From the NCBI GenBank assembly GCA_003602515.1, contig QQSB01000036.1, positions 63,776-101,235 on the forward strand: a stretch of 37,460 nt of DNA, written 5' to 3'. The notes under the pieces were generated by a model. It was not told the origin of the DNA. It was given only the letters and a program-made list of their open reading frames with translations, and made no database searches. Shown one piece after another: positions 16,725 to 25,831 of this stretch. Both the position numbers and the translations under genes were made by a program. The stretch is from Candidatus Poseidoniales archaeon. GTDB lineage: Archaea; Thermoplasmatota; Poseidoniia; Poseidoniales; Thalassarchaeaceae. Numbering within the stretch: the stretch's first letter is position 1; the number at the start of each line of letters is the position of its first letter.

Positions 16725-18169
16725 TGGTGGACTCGGTTGTTTGGGATATAGGATACTTGGTTTCTGCAGCACTGTTTATACTAGGTATAAAGCGCCTATC
16801 GAGTCCTAGAACTGCTCCCCAAGGCAACATGCTCGGGGCTTATGGGATGCTCCTTGCTGTCCTCGTAACACTCGTGAAGATGTATACTGAGGAAGTGATT
16901 GGATATGAGTTGATCATAGGGGGACTAGTGATTGGATCGACGATTGGCTACGTCATGGCAACTCGAGTTGAAATGACTGAGATGCCAGAATTAGTAGCCC
17001 TATTCAATGGATTCGGGGGAGGGGCTTCGGCACTCGTAGGCTTGTCAGAGGTTCTCAGTAGGCTCCGGGATTCAAATGTCCCAGAACCCGGTGTAGAGCT
17101 ATACGCCACATGGGTTGCAATCGGGCTGTCTGGAATAGTTGGATGGGTCACATTGACTGGAAGCCTCATGGCAATGGGCAAGTTAAGAGGCGGATTCTAC
17201 ATCCCATTTTCAAAGAAGGACGACCGTGGCAGAAGGAAGTGGATTAATTTCCCAACATGGGGCCCGCCTTGGCTAAACTTTGTCAAGGGAGCCGTACTTC
17301 TAGCATGCCTTTCACTAATCGGTCTTACAATACAGGATCCGCATAACTACGACTACGTGTATGCTCTAGTCTCACTCTCTTGTTTGCTTGGCGTGCTCTT
17401 TGTGATTCCAATTGGCGGTGCAGATATGCCAGTTGTAGTCAGTCTGCTAAATTCGATGTCAGGAATAGCTGCAGCATTCACGGGTTTCGTAATCGGTAAC
17501 AATGTGCTAATCATCGCTGGATCTATGGTGGGGGCAGCGGGGCTGATTCTCACATTCATCATGTGCAAGGCGATGAATAGAACACTTACCGCTGTTCTCT
17601 TCAAGTCCTTTGGTGGCGGAGGCAGGGAATCAGTAACCCGCACAAAGGTTGGTAGCGACCCTGAAGAGGTTGCGATGGTCTGTGATGGAATTAGCAAATG
17701 CGTTATCATACCCGGTTATGGGATGGCTGTCAGCCAGGCGCAACATGCCGTGAAAGAATTTGCAGACCTGCTTGAAGCCCAGGGTGTAGAAGTATCCTAT
17801 GGTATTCACCCAGTAGCAGGAAGGATGCCCGGACACATGAACGTCCTATTGGCCGAAGCAAGCGTTCCTTATGAGCAACTAATCGAGATGGATGACATTA
17901 ACTCAGAACTCCCAGAAACCGATGTAGCACTTGTCATCGGAGCAAACGACACAGTAAACCCAGTCGCTAGGACAGGGGAAGGTCCACTGGGCGGGATGCC
18001 CATTATCGATGCCGACAAGGCCAGGGTCGTAGTGATCATCAAGCGTAGCCTTTCCGTAGGATACGCAGGTGTGGACAACGACCTATTTTTCGAAGATAAG
18101 ACCATGATGTTATTTGGTGATGGGAAGAAAATGATGAACGAACTAAATGCGGCTATCAAGGAATTCTGA
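16724..18169 (+). CDS. pntB: NAD(P) transhydrogenase beta subunit (domains II and III)
   Basis: 481 residues, the usual PntB length. The N-terminal two thirds have about nine membrane helices; the first conserved block is MLLAVLVTL and the channel region includes FNGFGGGASALVG with the beta-type GxxxG pattern. The C-terminal NADP(H) domain III carries IIPGYGMAVSQAQHAV, IHPVAGRMPGHMNVLLAEA and VIGANDTVNP, all diagnostic. The complex uses the proton gradient to reduce NADP with NADH. High conservation with bacterial versions suggests acquisition by transfer, an inference. It is the last gene of the operon. Confidence 0.98.
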   Translation: MVDSVVWDIGYLVSAALFILGIKRLSSPRTAPQGNMLGAYGMLLAVLVTLVKMYTEEVIGYELIIGGLVIGSTIGYVMATRVEMTEMPELVALFNGFGGGASALVGLSEVLSRLRDSNVPEPGVELYATWVAIGLSGIVGWVTLTGSLMAMGKLRGGFYIPFSKKDDRGRRKWINFPTWGPPWLNFVKGAVLLACLSLIGLTIQDPHNYDYVYALVSLSCLLGVLFVIPIGGADMPVVVSLLNSMSGIAAAFTGFVIGNNVLIIAGSMVGAAGLILTFIMCKAMNRTLTAVLFKSFGGGGRESVTRTKVGSDPEEVAMVCDGISKCVIIPGYGMAVSQAQHAVKEFADLLEAQGVEVSYGIHPVAGRMPGHMNVLLAEASVPYEQLIEMDDINSELPETDVALVIGANDTVNPVARTGEGPLGGMPIIDADKARVVVIIKRSLSVGYAGVDNDLFFEDKTMMLFGDGKKMMNELNAAIKEF

Positions 18170-18226
18170 GGACTACCTCCCCCAACCGTTATTTGAGATC
18201 GACTCCGAGAAAGGTACAGTGATAAT

Positions 18227-19249
18227 GTGCGAGTGAGTACTAGAAGGCTATTGGTTTGCATGGCAATAGTGGCCGCGCTATCGCTCCCGGCACTGGGTAT
18301 GAGCAGTGGCCCAGGGGCATACAATTCAAACGACGAGTTGACAGTGAAGTATGGGTGCTCTTGTCACAATAATGGCGCTCCTTCTGATCGCGCCGTTGTA
18401 ATGGTCACCGGAGTCCCACTAATGTACGAACCCTCGGAAATGTATCAACTCACAATACGTGTCGCTGACTCATTAACTCTCTCGGGAGGAGAAGGCAACA
18501 CGCATGCAGGATTTTTACTCTCTTCCGACGCGATAGGTAACTTTTCTTGGTCTGAAGATCAGGAGATTCGCTATGCTGACGGACGGTCTGATGATGCCTC
18601 CCATTCTGAGACTAGTACAGATGGGGTCTGGCTAATCAGTTGGCTTGCACCAAGCGAAGATGTCGGCTCGGTGCAGTTCTGGCTCGCTGGAAACTCTGTC
18701 GATGGAGCAGGCATACCAGACGACATGGACTATTGGAATATACTCTCTTTTACAATCAACTCTCCTGGAACAATTACCACCGAAGAGAGCGGTGCTACTC
18801 TCGAGACCAGAACAATATCTGTAGGAACTTACGATTCTCTTTTCCTAATTGAGGTATCAGAAGAACAGCTGGAGAAAGAACGCCAGGATGCGTTAGCTGA
18901 TCGTGTTTTCTCACAGGGAAATCTCTTCTACTGGACAAGCCTAACTGCCCTAATAATCGGCGCTGTTCTTCAAAAAGAGATACTTGAGAGGAAATATGAT
19001 GATGGCCCTGATTTCTTGGCCAGTGAGTTAGCATACCCACAGGCATTCCGCAGATCCGTAACATCCGTAGTATCATTCTACTTGGCCATCAGCTGGGCCA
19101 ATACGGATTCTCCTTTAGTATTCCAAGGAGTCGATTTCACTGACTTCGCTTCTGGAACGGCTTTCCTCATCAGTGCATGGGCAGCATATGGCGTCTACAG
19201 GACTATTCTGGCAGCAAGGACAGAACCCAAAGTGAAGGATGTATTGTGA
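18227..19249 (+). CDS. Reeler-like (choice-of-anchor V type) secreted membrane protein with possible Tat signal
   Basis: 340 residues from GTG at 18227 (GTG at 18233 is an alternative). The N-terminus STRRLLV followed by a hydrophobic core and PALGMSSG resembles a twin-arginine signal peptide, though the motif is not perfect. The exported part begins with YGCSCHNNGAP (Cys44, Cys46, His47) and then THAGFLLSSD, DGVWLISWLAPSEDVGSV and FWLAGNSVDGAG. This order of blocks is like the bacterial Reeler-type domain that normally starts with CxxCH; here the spacing is CxCH, so a canonical c-type heme site is absent. The C-terminal third has about three membrane helices. It ends inside the tatC start (GTGA overlap), so expression is coupled. 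Confidence 0.78.
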   Translation: MRVSTRRLLVCMAIVAALSLPALGMSSGPGAYNSNDELTVKYGCSCHNNGAPSDRAVVMVTGVPLMYEPSEMYQLTIRVADSLTLSGGEGNTHAGFLLSSDAIGNFSWSEDQEIRYADGRSDDASHSETSTDGVWLISWLAPSEDVGSVQFWLAGNSVDGAGIPDDMDYWNILSFTINSPGTITTEESGATLETRTISVGTYDSLFLIEVSEEQLEKERQDALADRVFSQGNLFYWTSLTALIIGAVLQKEILERKYDDGPDFLASELAYPQAFRRSVTSVVSFYLAISWANTDSPLVFQGVDFTDFASGTAFLISAWAAYGVYRTILAARTEPKVKDVL

Positions 19250-20019
19250 GCGCAAACCAGTATCATAATCTCGGTAATTTGAATCATTCAGAACACTTCG
19301 TCGAGATTCACTTGATTGCAAGGAAATCTGCATTCTTGTTTATATTAATCTCCGTAATCTGGTCTTTTCTGTGTGACCAAGCTATCTCTATCTGGCTCGA
19401 AAAATCTCCACTTCCTGCAGGTCCAAACAATGAGAATCTAGCTATTTTCGCTCCATTCGACTGGATCCAGATACGTTGGAGCGTTGTGATGCTGCTTTCA
19501 ATTGTTACAATACTGCCTCTAATTTCCATAATGTCATACAAATTTGCAAAACCCGGCCTTTATCCCAGGGAGAGGAAATGGCTAATTGCCGTTCTGTTAC
19601 TAACTACGGCGATAGTTCCAGCTTCTATAATGCTAATTTGGGTATTTGGACTCCCAACTCTTTTCGACCTTTCAATATCAAATGGGTATCCTGACGGCGT
19701 ACTAATCAGGTATGATGCTGCTTCGATATTCTCACTCGGTTTAGGGGCTACATGGGTACTGGTGGTTTGGTCGGTAACAACGACCACACTATCGCTTTCA
19801 AGAATTTTCGGAATGATACATTCTGGTAGGACACGATTCAGGAATAGATTACTTGCAATATCTTCTGGAATCATTATCCTCACTCTTCCAGTTGAATACG
19901 ATGGATTGAAAATAGTAATCGCGCTTCTGATGGCGCTCTCTGCCGAGATGTTATCGCAATCGGCACCAGTAAAAATGGAAGTTTGGGACTCCCATACGAA
20001 TACTGAATTAACTAACTAG
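19246..20019 (+). CDS. tatC: TatC-family twin-arginine translocase subunit, divergent
   Basis: About 257 residues. The GTG at 19246 is chosen because it overlaps the upstream stop as GTGA; an earlier in-frame ATG would run deep into that gene. Six hydrophobic segments are seen. TatC marks are HFVEIHLIARK at the start (like the HLIELR motif), IFAPFDWIQIRW after the first loop, MSYKFAKPGLYPRERK in the second loop, and late FRNRLLAISSGIIILTLPV followed by a helix. TatC is the receptor for folded precursors carrying a twin-arginine signal. No tatA gene is nearby. The sequence is strongly diverged, and the usual conserved charged residues after the first loop are only partly retained. Confidence 0.83.
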   Translation: MSANQYHNLGNLNHSEHFVEIHLIARKSAFLFILISVIWSFLCDQAISIWLEKSPLPAGPNNENLAIFAPFDWIQIRWSVVMLLSIVTILPLISIMSYKFAKPGLYPRERKWLIAVLLLTTAIVPASIMLIWVFGLPTLFDLSISNGYPDGVLIRYDAASIFSLGLGATWVLVVWSVTTTTLSLSRIFGMIHSGRTRFRNRLLAISSGIIILTLPVEYDGLKIVIALLMALSAEMLSQSAPVKMEVWDSHTNTELTN

Positions 20020-20063
20020 CAGTTTGCCATTGGTTTGAAAGGCTGCACTATTGGGCTAGGGAC

Positions 20064-22028
20064 ATGGGCAAACTAGGGTCGTTACGATTTTTTAGAATTG
20101 TAGCTGTATCTTTCCTGATCGTTTCTTCTGTTTTAGTTAACATATTCTCAGACTCTGTAAACGAATCGATTACCTCTACTGTAAGTGAGAGTCAAAATCA
20201 GAATGATTACGAGATGGCCGGCCTTTCAAATGAAGAGAAATGGCCGGTACTTCGAATTAGCTTTCCTGGAAAGGAATTCCCGAATTCTCTTTTGGGAGAG
20301 ATTTTTGATGGCGATCTTTCGGCTCAGAGGTATATTTCTGAAATGAGTGGGGGCGAATCACAATTGATTCCCACAATAGTCGAAGGCGTATGGGAATCAC
20401 CCTACGATGATTCCCACTGGGGAGCAGATTCTGACCTTGAGAGAGATTCAGGTAGCGGGTCCGGAGGAGTCAGAGAACTGGCAACTCAAGCAATAGTTAG
20501 TTTGCTCCAAGGACAGGATCTTTCGGTATGGGACCTGAATGGTGATTACGTCATCGACCGGATTCTGATTTTGCATTCTGGACAGCCACAAGAGGAGGGT
20601 GGTCCATCCAGTACAATTTGGAGTCACTTCTCCACGTTTCAAGACCCATTTCAGATAGGTGATTACAGATTTGAGCACTACACAATGGCCTCGGTCCATG
20701 GTGGTCTTGGAGTTACTATTCACGAGATGCTGCATCAAATGGGGGCTGTTGATCTATATGACGTACACAGCGAATCACCTACAAAGTCCTGGTTTGGGCT
20801 CGGAGACTGGGACATAATGGCTAGTGGAAATTGGATCGGCGATGGGGACATGCCTTCACTCCCTTCTTCTTCTACATTGGAGTTAATTGGTGCAATGGAT
20901 CCCATCGCCTCAGATATCCATCTAGATGGTAACTTCACCTTACAGCCAATATCCCAAGGCGGGGCTCCACTGAAGATTGGAATTGCTCCAGGTGAGTTCA
21001 TTTGGTTAACTCTGAGATCGAATATTGGTTTTGATAGGGGCCTTCCTGGCCATGGCATATTGGTTGAACAGCAAGATCTGGCATTCGGAGATTTTGAATC
21101 TAATCTCGTTAATACCGATCCAACGAAACCTTGGGTAAAGATTGTTGAAGCAGACGGGGACGATGCTTTACTTAGAGCTAGGGATTACGGCTCGTCAGGC
21201 GATACTTTCACTGCGGGGGATCGTTTTGGGCATACAGGAAATCAAATCTGGGACAACAGGGGAAGACTAGTTCCGTGGACTATTACTGTGACTTCACATA
21301 CTGATGAGTCTGCCACAATAGAGTATGATTTTGTGGGGGACGCGGATTCAACAATCACCTTTCCACGTGACCCGGTTATATTGCTTCCAGATGAGGCTGC
21401 CCATGCTGAGGTCCTCGTTGATCTCGATTGCGAGCTTGTTACGGATTTGTCCAACAAGGCTGAAGTGCGTTCACAATCAGATAACGTATACATTGTGGAG
21501 TTTCTCAACTTGTCTCAAACATCTTCTGAGGAAGGTACGATTACAGGTACAATTGGTTGCTTAGATAGGCCAATGACACACGTATCACTGAATTGGAGGA
21601 TGGTAAAACACAGATTACAGACCGAAACGTTGGAGGCAACTGTTGCCTGGAACGAGCCATCTACAGTTGAGTTGTATCCAGATGCTGTAGGAGATGGCCC
21701 CAGGGTTTACACAATTTCTGTAGACGGTCCTGCAGGAAGAGTCTCCGACTCGATAACTACTGGTACATACTATCCAGGGGACCCAATTGTCCTGGCTATT
21801 GAGCCGGTTGGATTGCTCGAACCCAGGATGATAGCCCGTGGAGAGCTCGTAATAGTTGACTCCGACAATATCGAGCAAAGAATCCCTATTGTCCTTAACT
21901 CTGAGGGAGAGCTTCCCTTCGGCCCATTAAACTGGCTCGCAATTCCTTCCAACGCCATCTCAACGGTTTTTGCTCTCCTAGCCTTCTCAATAGCCACAGG
22001 TAGTAGAAAATTGTCTGATGATGTATAG
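20064..22028 (+). CDS. M6-like secreted metalloprotease with C-terminal anchor
   Basis: 654 residues. An N-terminal hydrophobic stretch (residues 8-28) is a signal peptide or anchor. The zinc site HEMLHQMGAVDLYD is at 220-233 (His220, Glu221, His224), and a Met-turn-like segment GLGDWDIMASGNW follows near 245-257, as in the immune inhibitor A/M6 family. ILILHSGQPQEEGG and WSHFST before it also match M6 enzymes. A beta-rich C-terminal part ends in one membrane helix (about 630-645). It is likely a surface-attached extracellular protease for protein breakdown. It follows tatC by 44 bases in the same direction. Confidence 0.88.
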   Translation: MGKLGSLRFFRIVAVSFLIVSSVLVNIFSDSVNESITSTVSESQNQNDYEMAGLSNEEKWPVLRISFPGKEFPNSLLGEIFDGDLSAQRYISEMSGGESQLIPTIVEGVWESPYDDSHWGADSDLERDSGSGSGGVRELATQAIVSLLQGQDLSVWDLNGDYVIDRILILHSGQPQEEGGPSSTIWSHFSTFQDPFQIGDYRFEHYTMASVHGGLGVTIHEMLHQMGAVDLYDVHSESPTKSWFGLGDWDIMASGNWIGDGDMPSLPSSSTLELIGAMDPIASDIHLDGNFTLQPISQGGAPLKIGIAPGEFIWLTLRSNIGFDRGLPGHGILVEQQDLAFGDFESNLVNTDPTKPWVKIVEADGDDALLRARDYGSSGDTFTAGDRFGHTGNQIWDNRGRLVPWTITVTSHTDESATIEYDFVGDADSTITFPRDPVILLPDEAAHAEVLVDLDCELVTDLSNKAEVRSQSDNVYIVEFLNLSQTSSEEGTITGTIGCLDRPMTHVSLNWRMVKHRLQTETLEATVAWNEPSTVELYPDAVGDGPRVYTISVDGPAGRVSDSITTGTYYPGDPIVLAIEPVGLLEPRMIARGELVIVDSDNIEQRIPIVLNSEGELPFGPLNWLAIPSNAISTVFALLAFSIATGSRKLSDDV

Positions 22029-22067
22029 GAAGCATTAATTTTCAGATTGGAAGATCGAAAATAACCC

Positions 22068-23129
22068 TCAAATTCTCCTCGGATTGCTCCAACGTGAGTC
22101 TGAAGGAGGCCTGGATATCTGCAGATACCTCCATCCGCTATTATCCAATATAGGGTATAGCCAGTGTTTATTCACGCCTGAAGCAAGCCTGGAAGAAAGA
22201 CATGCTTCAGCCCAGTTTTCAGGTCCCTCGCTGGTTGGATCGACGACGAGCCATGGAGCATGGGCATCGCCTACACTACCAGAATAGCACCTCCATGTAC
22301 TGCCATACTTGAATCCTGATCTGGTATTCAAACCCCTCATCCATAAGTCAAGGAGAATATCTGCAGATGTCGAATGTTCACCTTCGAAATATGAAGTGAT
22401 TACCTCAGCCTCAATATGATCTAATTGACGGCCCCCTTGGAGTGGTATTCCAATAGAATCGAGTGGCCATTTAGATACCGAGGGAAAGAATATCCTATTT
22501 CCGCTTATTCTCGTTTTTTCCATTTCTGATATTTCATCAATAATTTCCTTTGCTGGCTTTTCCATTACACCTGTAGGATTACACTCACTAAGCCTATATG
22601 TTACAACCGACTGTTCTTCGTCGATAATGAGAACTTCCGGTATTCTCCCCATTTCCTCTACTTCCACACACCAGTATAGTAGATCTTTCAGCATGCTTTC
22701 GCCACTCTCTACTTTTCCGTTCAGTAGATCTTTTGATTCGAACCACAAAATCTCAGATACAGGCGCTCCCTTTTTCGGGTGCCCATCTGATGACCACCTC
22801 ATTGCCCATGAACGACTCTTACCGAGATTCAATGAATCGAAATTTTCTGATAATACTACTTTGTTACCAGGCACTCTTAATGCTTCGAGGATCGCCGTCT
22901 CTAGAAGTAAATTCTGATTCACTTCGATCCTATCTGTGAGCCACGATGAATACGACCCATGGTCATTTAAACCATTGAATTCTACACCACGATGCTCCCT
23001 GCAGAAAATTACCTCCGAGTCTGTTAGTAGTAATCCGGGCCCATCGGCAAGTATACCGATTGCTGACTTCTCCCATAGCCTGCTGTAAGAAGAACCGTCG
23101 TATAGAATCCTATTTTCACGGTACTCCAT
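22068..23129 (-). CDS. endA: tRNA-splicing endonuclease, bridged two-domain type
   Basis: 353 residues, the size of the alpha2 type in which two endonuclease units are fused. The C-terminal half has FKYGSTWRCY (Tyr282), GDAHAPWLVV (His290) and ASGVNKHWLYPI (Lys321), the Tyr-His-Lys catalytic triad that cuts bulge-helix-bulge introns. The N-terminal half repeats the layout (WAMRWSSDGHPKKGAPVSEI and LKDLLYWCVEVEEMGRIP) but lacks the full triad, as expected for the structural unit. The single tRNA in this window has no intron. It is convergent with the M6 protease gene and divergent from the PfkB-type gene. Confidence 0.92.
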   Translation of the reverse strand: MEYRENRILYDGSSYSRLWEKSAIGILADGPGLLLTDSEVIFCREHRGVEFNGLNDHGSYSSWLTDRIEVNQNLLLETAILEALRVPGNKVVLSENFDSLNLGKSRSWAMRWSSDGHPKKGAPVSEILWFESKDLLNGKVESGESMLKDLLYWCVEVEEMGRIPEVLIIDEEQSVVTYRLSECNPTGVMEKPAKEIIDEISEMEKTRISGNRIFFPSVSKWPLDSIGIPLQGGRQLDHIEAEVITSYFEGEHSTSADILLDLWMRGLNTRSGFKYGSTWRCYSGSVGDAHAPWLVVDPTSEGPENWAEACLSSRLASGVNKHWLYPILDNSGWRYLQISRPPSDSRWSNPRRI

Positions 23130-23201
23130 AGTTGCATCGAAGAGGCTAGTAAATTAGACGCTATCCCCAAATATCATCTGTGTAGCCATCCTCGGTGATA
23201 T

Positions 23202-24254
23202 ATGGACGACGACTCAGAAACTCTGAGGCAGGATAGCCTAGCAAGACTAATTTCACTATTAGAATCAATAGATGGCTCCAAGGTAACTCTGATTGGTGAT
23301 ACTATGCTAGACAGATATCATCACGGCTTTGCAAATAATCTCAATTCCACAGCACCCGTTCCAGTACTGAAGATTATAGATTCAGATGAGTCACCCGGGG
23401 CCTCTGCCCATATTGCCATCGGATTAACATCATTCGGAATGGATGTATCATTCCACACAGCAGTGGGTGATGATGCCGAGGCTTCTTCGATTACGACCTC
23501 ACTAAAATCGAAAGATATCAGGATAGAAAATATAATTCGCGTAAAAGATCGTCCAACTTTGACTAAAATTCGATTCTTTGCTAGCAGAGAAAGTCTACTA
23601 GATAGGAGGCAAATCCTACTGCAGGCAGACAGGGGACCCAATGAAACTCTAGACGAAAGTATAGCATCTTCACTTACAGACTCCGCACTGACAAATATTC
23701 CAGATAGTTGTGCATTAGTGATATCTGACTATGACAAGGGCGTGGTTACAAAGGATGGAGCCCAGATTTTGATTGAGGCAGCGAAGAATTCAGGAATACC
23801 TGCAATTGTAGATCCGAAACTTACTGGATTGGAAAAGAGTAGAGGCGCTACAGTTGTGATATTCGAGAAGAGGGGGATGTCACTATTGGCCAGAAGAATT
23901 GGCTTAAGTGACGACGATGCAGCAAAATATCTCTTGGATGAGTACTCATGGCAAGGTATCCTAGTACTAGGTGGAATTCATGGTATGTACCTTCATCAAA
24001 ACGACCAAGACAGCGTATTCATGCCTTGTATGGCTCCAACAGCAGAACAGCAGATTGGCATGCATGACGCTGCCGCAGCATCACTTGCAGCGGCATTAGG
24101 TTCAGGATTGTCTCTTTATGACGCTGCATTATTGGCATCTGCTGCATGTGACTGCGTACTCTCGGCGACCTCTGGGCGAGACTACATTGATAGAGCAACT
24201 CTAGGCTTATGGTTAGATGAATTGTCCTGGCAGATGCGAATCTCCGACAGATAG
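23202..24254 (+). CDS. PfkB/HldE-type sugar kinase homologue with altered catalytic loop
   Basis: 350 residues. The N-terminus KVTLIGDTMLDRYHHG is typical of the heptose-7-phosphate kinase domain of HldE/RfaE. SPGASAHIA, VGDDAEA, ISDYDKGVVT and AIVDPKLTG follow in the expected order. In the ATP site the GAGD anion-hole motif is replaced by IGMHD, keeping the Asp but not the glycines, and the usual PNxxE motif near 225 is replaced by FEKRG. It may be a weak kinase, use an unusual substrate, or be a binding protein. GGTGAT lies just before the ATG. Heptose is not usual in archaea, so the natural substrate is unclear. Confidence 0.8.
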   Translation: MDDDSETLRQDSLARLISLLESIDGSKVTLIGDTMLDRYHHGFANNLNSTAPVPVLKIIDSDESPGASAHIAIGLTSFGMDVSFHTAVGDDAEASSITTSLKSKDIRIENIIRVKDRPTLTKIRFFASRESLLDRRQILLQADRGPNETLDESIASSLTDSALTNIPDSCALVISDYDKGVVTKDGAQILIEAAKNSGIPAIVDPKLTGLEKSRGATVVIFEKRGMSLLARRIGLSDDDAAKYLLDEYSWQGILVLGGIHGMYLHQNDQDSVFMPCMAPTAEQQIGMHDAAAASLAAALGSGLSLYDAALLASAACDCVLSATSGRDYIDRATLGLWLDELSWQMRISDR

Positions 24255-24300
24255 AGCAGTTGCCAATGGCATTGAATAGTGTTGGTATAGGGCGACTATT

Positions 24301-25794
24301 ATGAATCGGGCGAATAATCAGGTATTATTGCCCCTGGTAACCGCCTCTATATTCGTAGTATCATTATTCCAACCTCTGTCTCTTGCGGAGAATTCGGACC
24401 ACAGTTACCCAGCTAATATTCTGGTAGATTTGGAAAATGGCGACGTTATTACTGAGAGTTCGATTTTTTCGATTTCGATACAGAATGAGGAATCGCCAAC
24501 TTATGCAACATGGGAACTTCTGGATACTAGTGGGACTAGATTCTATATTGATTTTACAGAGGATTTAGAAATATATTCTGAATCAGATAGTTGGAAGGAA
24601 TGGTCTTTCGGCGTAGAGGTGAACCCCGCTACTATAGGCCACTGTTCTTGCATAGCCAAAATTACCGTCCAAGAAGAGGATGGTAACACAGTATCACTAA
24701 TTAGAACCTTATTCATCTCGCCCGATTCTCCAGCTAATTACCAGTTTCCCCCTATTATCCACCTCATAACTGGCACTGAATCTCAGTGGTCCAGGAATAC
24801 TCAAATCTTGCAATTGATAACTATGGATAAATATGTAGAAAATCCTAACTTATCATACTTGATCACTGATTCAACGAATGTGAAGTGCTCAAACGCGTAT
24901 ATCGGAGTTCCCGAGGAATCAATAGATTTCATACCATCAGCGAACACTGCTACGGATGGATTGTTTTCATACGAAATTATGATAGAAAATCTGTCTGATG
25001 GTTGGTACGATCTGAGTGTTTTTGCGATTAACCCTGCAAATCAACAGTTCTCATATGACTGTATCAGCATCATGGTTGATAATAGCCCACCAGTAGTTAT
25101 TATTCAGGGTCAAAACTCCGTTACTGAGGGTTCTGGATATGCAATTTTCGATGGTTCTTCTTCATTTGATGAAACATGGGGGATTCAAGGGCTCACTTAT
25201 GTCTGGTCCGTTGTGAATACAGACGTATCAACTGATAATGATACTGTTATTTTAGCAGGATTGGACGAGCGCACTCTTTCTGTTAGTACAGAAGATGCAG
25301 GGACATTTGAAATCAAACTAACAATATCAGATAAAGCTGGAAATATAGCTACTTCAGTCAATTATCTGGAAGTGCAAAATATCCCCCCCCTAGTTAAACT
25401 AACTATAGATGGTGAGCCTATAGAAAATAATGGTCAGTTCACTCTTCTTCGCGAAGGATCATGCATAATTGATGCATCTGGTTCAACTGATACTCAAAAT
25501 GATGCCGATAATCTCAGATACGTTTGGCGTGTAAATAACATTCCTACATACGAGGGTGAAGTCAGAGATTTTTCCTGGCCGGAAGGGGTTGATGGCGATT
25601 TCATCCTCACCATTGAAGTAATTGACGACGACTCAGAATCTTCACAGATTTCTGTATTGGTAAAAGATGGCTCTACTGAGTCTGTGTTGCCACTATCGAT
25701 AATTGTGCTCATTCTATCTGTAATGTTCTTTTCATATTCTGTTGTAAACATGCGCAAACGGACAAACGAGTCCGACATACCAAAATGGTCCTAG
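24301..25794 (+). CDS. Secreted PKD-like repeat protein with C-terminal membrane helix
   Basis: 497 residues. The signal peptide is residues 1-29, ending SLAEN. The extracellular part is acidic and beta-rich, with two Ig/PKD-like units: PPVVIIQGQNSVTEGSGYAIFDGSSS type sequence near 262-350, and PPLVKLTIDGEP to about 460. SFDETWGIQGLTYVW is a PKD hallmark (Asp-Gly-Ser then Tyr-x-Trp). A single membrane helix (LPLSIIVLILSVMFFSYSV, about 463-482) with a basic tail follows. Such modules act as spacers or adhesive domains on surface proteins; no catalytic domain is seen. It is 46 bases after the PfkB-type gene. Confidence 0.82.
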   Translation: MNRANNQVLLPLVTASIFVVSLFQPLSLAENSDHSYPANILVDLENGDVITESSIFSISIQNEESPTYATWELLDTSGTRFYIDFTEDLEIYSESDSWKEWSFGVEVNPATIGHCSCIAKITVQEEDGNTVSLIRTLFISPDSPANYQFPPIIHLITGTESQWSRNTQILQLITMDKYVENPNLSYLITDSTNVKCSNAYIGVPEESIDFIPSANTATDGLFSYEIMIENLSDGWYDLSVFAINPANQQFSYDCISIMVDNSPPVVIIQGQNSVTEGSGYAIFDGSSSFDETWGIQGLTYVWSVVNTDVSTDNDTVILAGLDERTLSVSTEDAGTFEIKLTISDKAGNIATSVNYLEVQNIPPLVKLTIDGEPIENNGQFTLLREGSCIIDASGSTDTQNDADNLRYVWRVNNIPTYEGEVRDFSWPEGVDGDFILTIEVIDDDSESSQISVLVKDGSTESVLPLSIIVLILSVMFFSYSVVNMRKRTNESDIPKWS

Positions 25795-25831
25795 TACACA
25801 AGTCCAAAAGGAAGAAACATTAGGGCTGCAT

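Noticed and set aside
19177-19245. Longer TatC start at the in-frame codon at 19177
   Set aside because: It would overlap the previous gene by 73 bases and add residues with no TatC similarity; the GTGA overlap is a normal coupled start.
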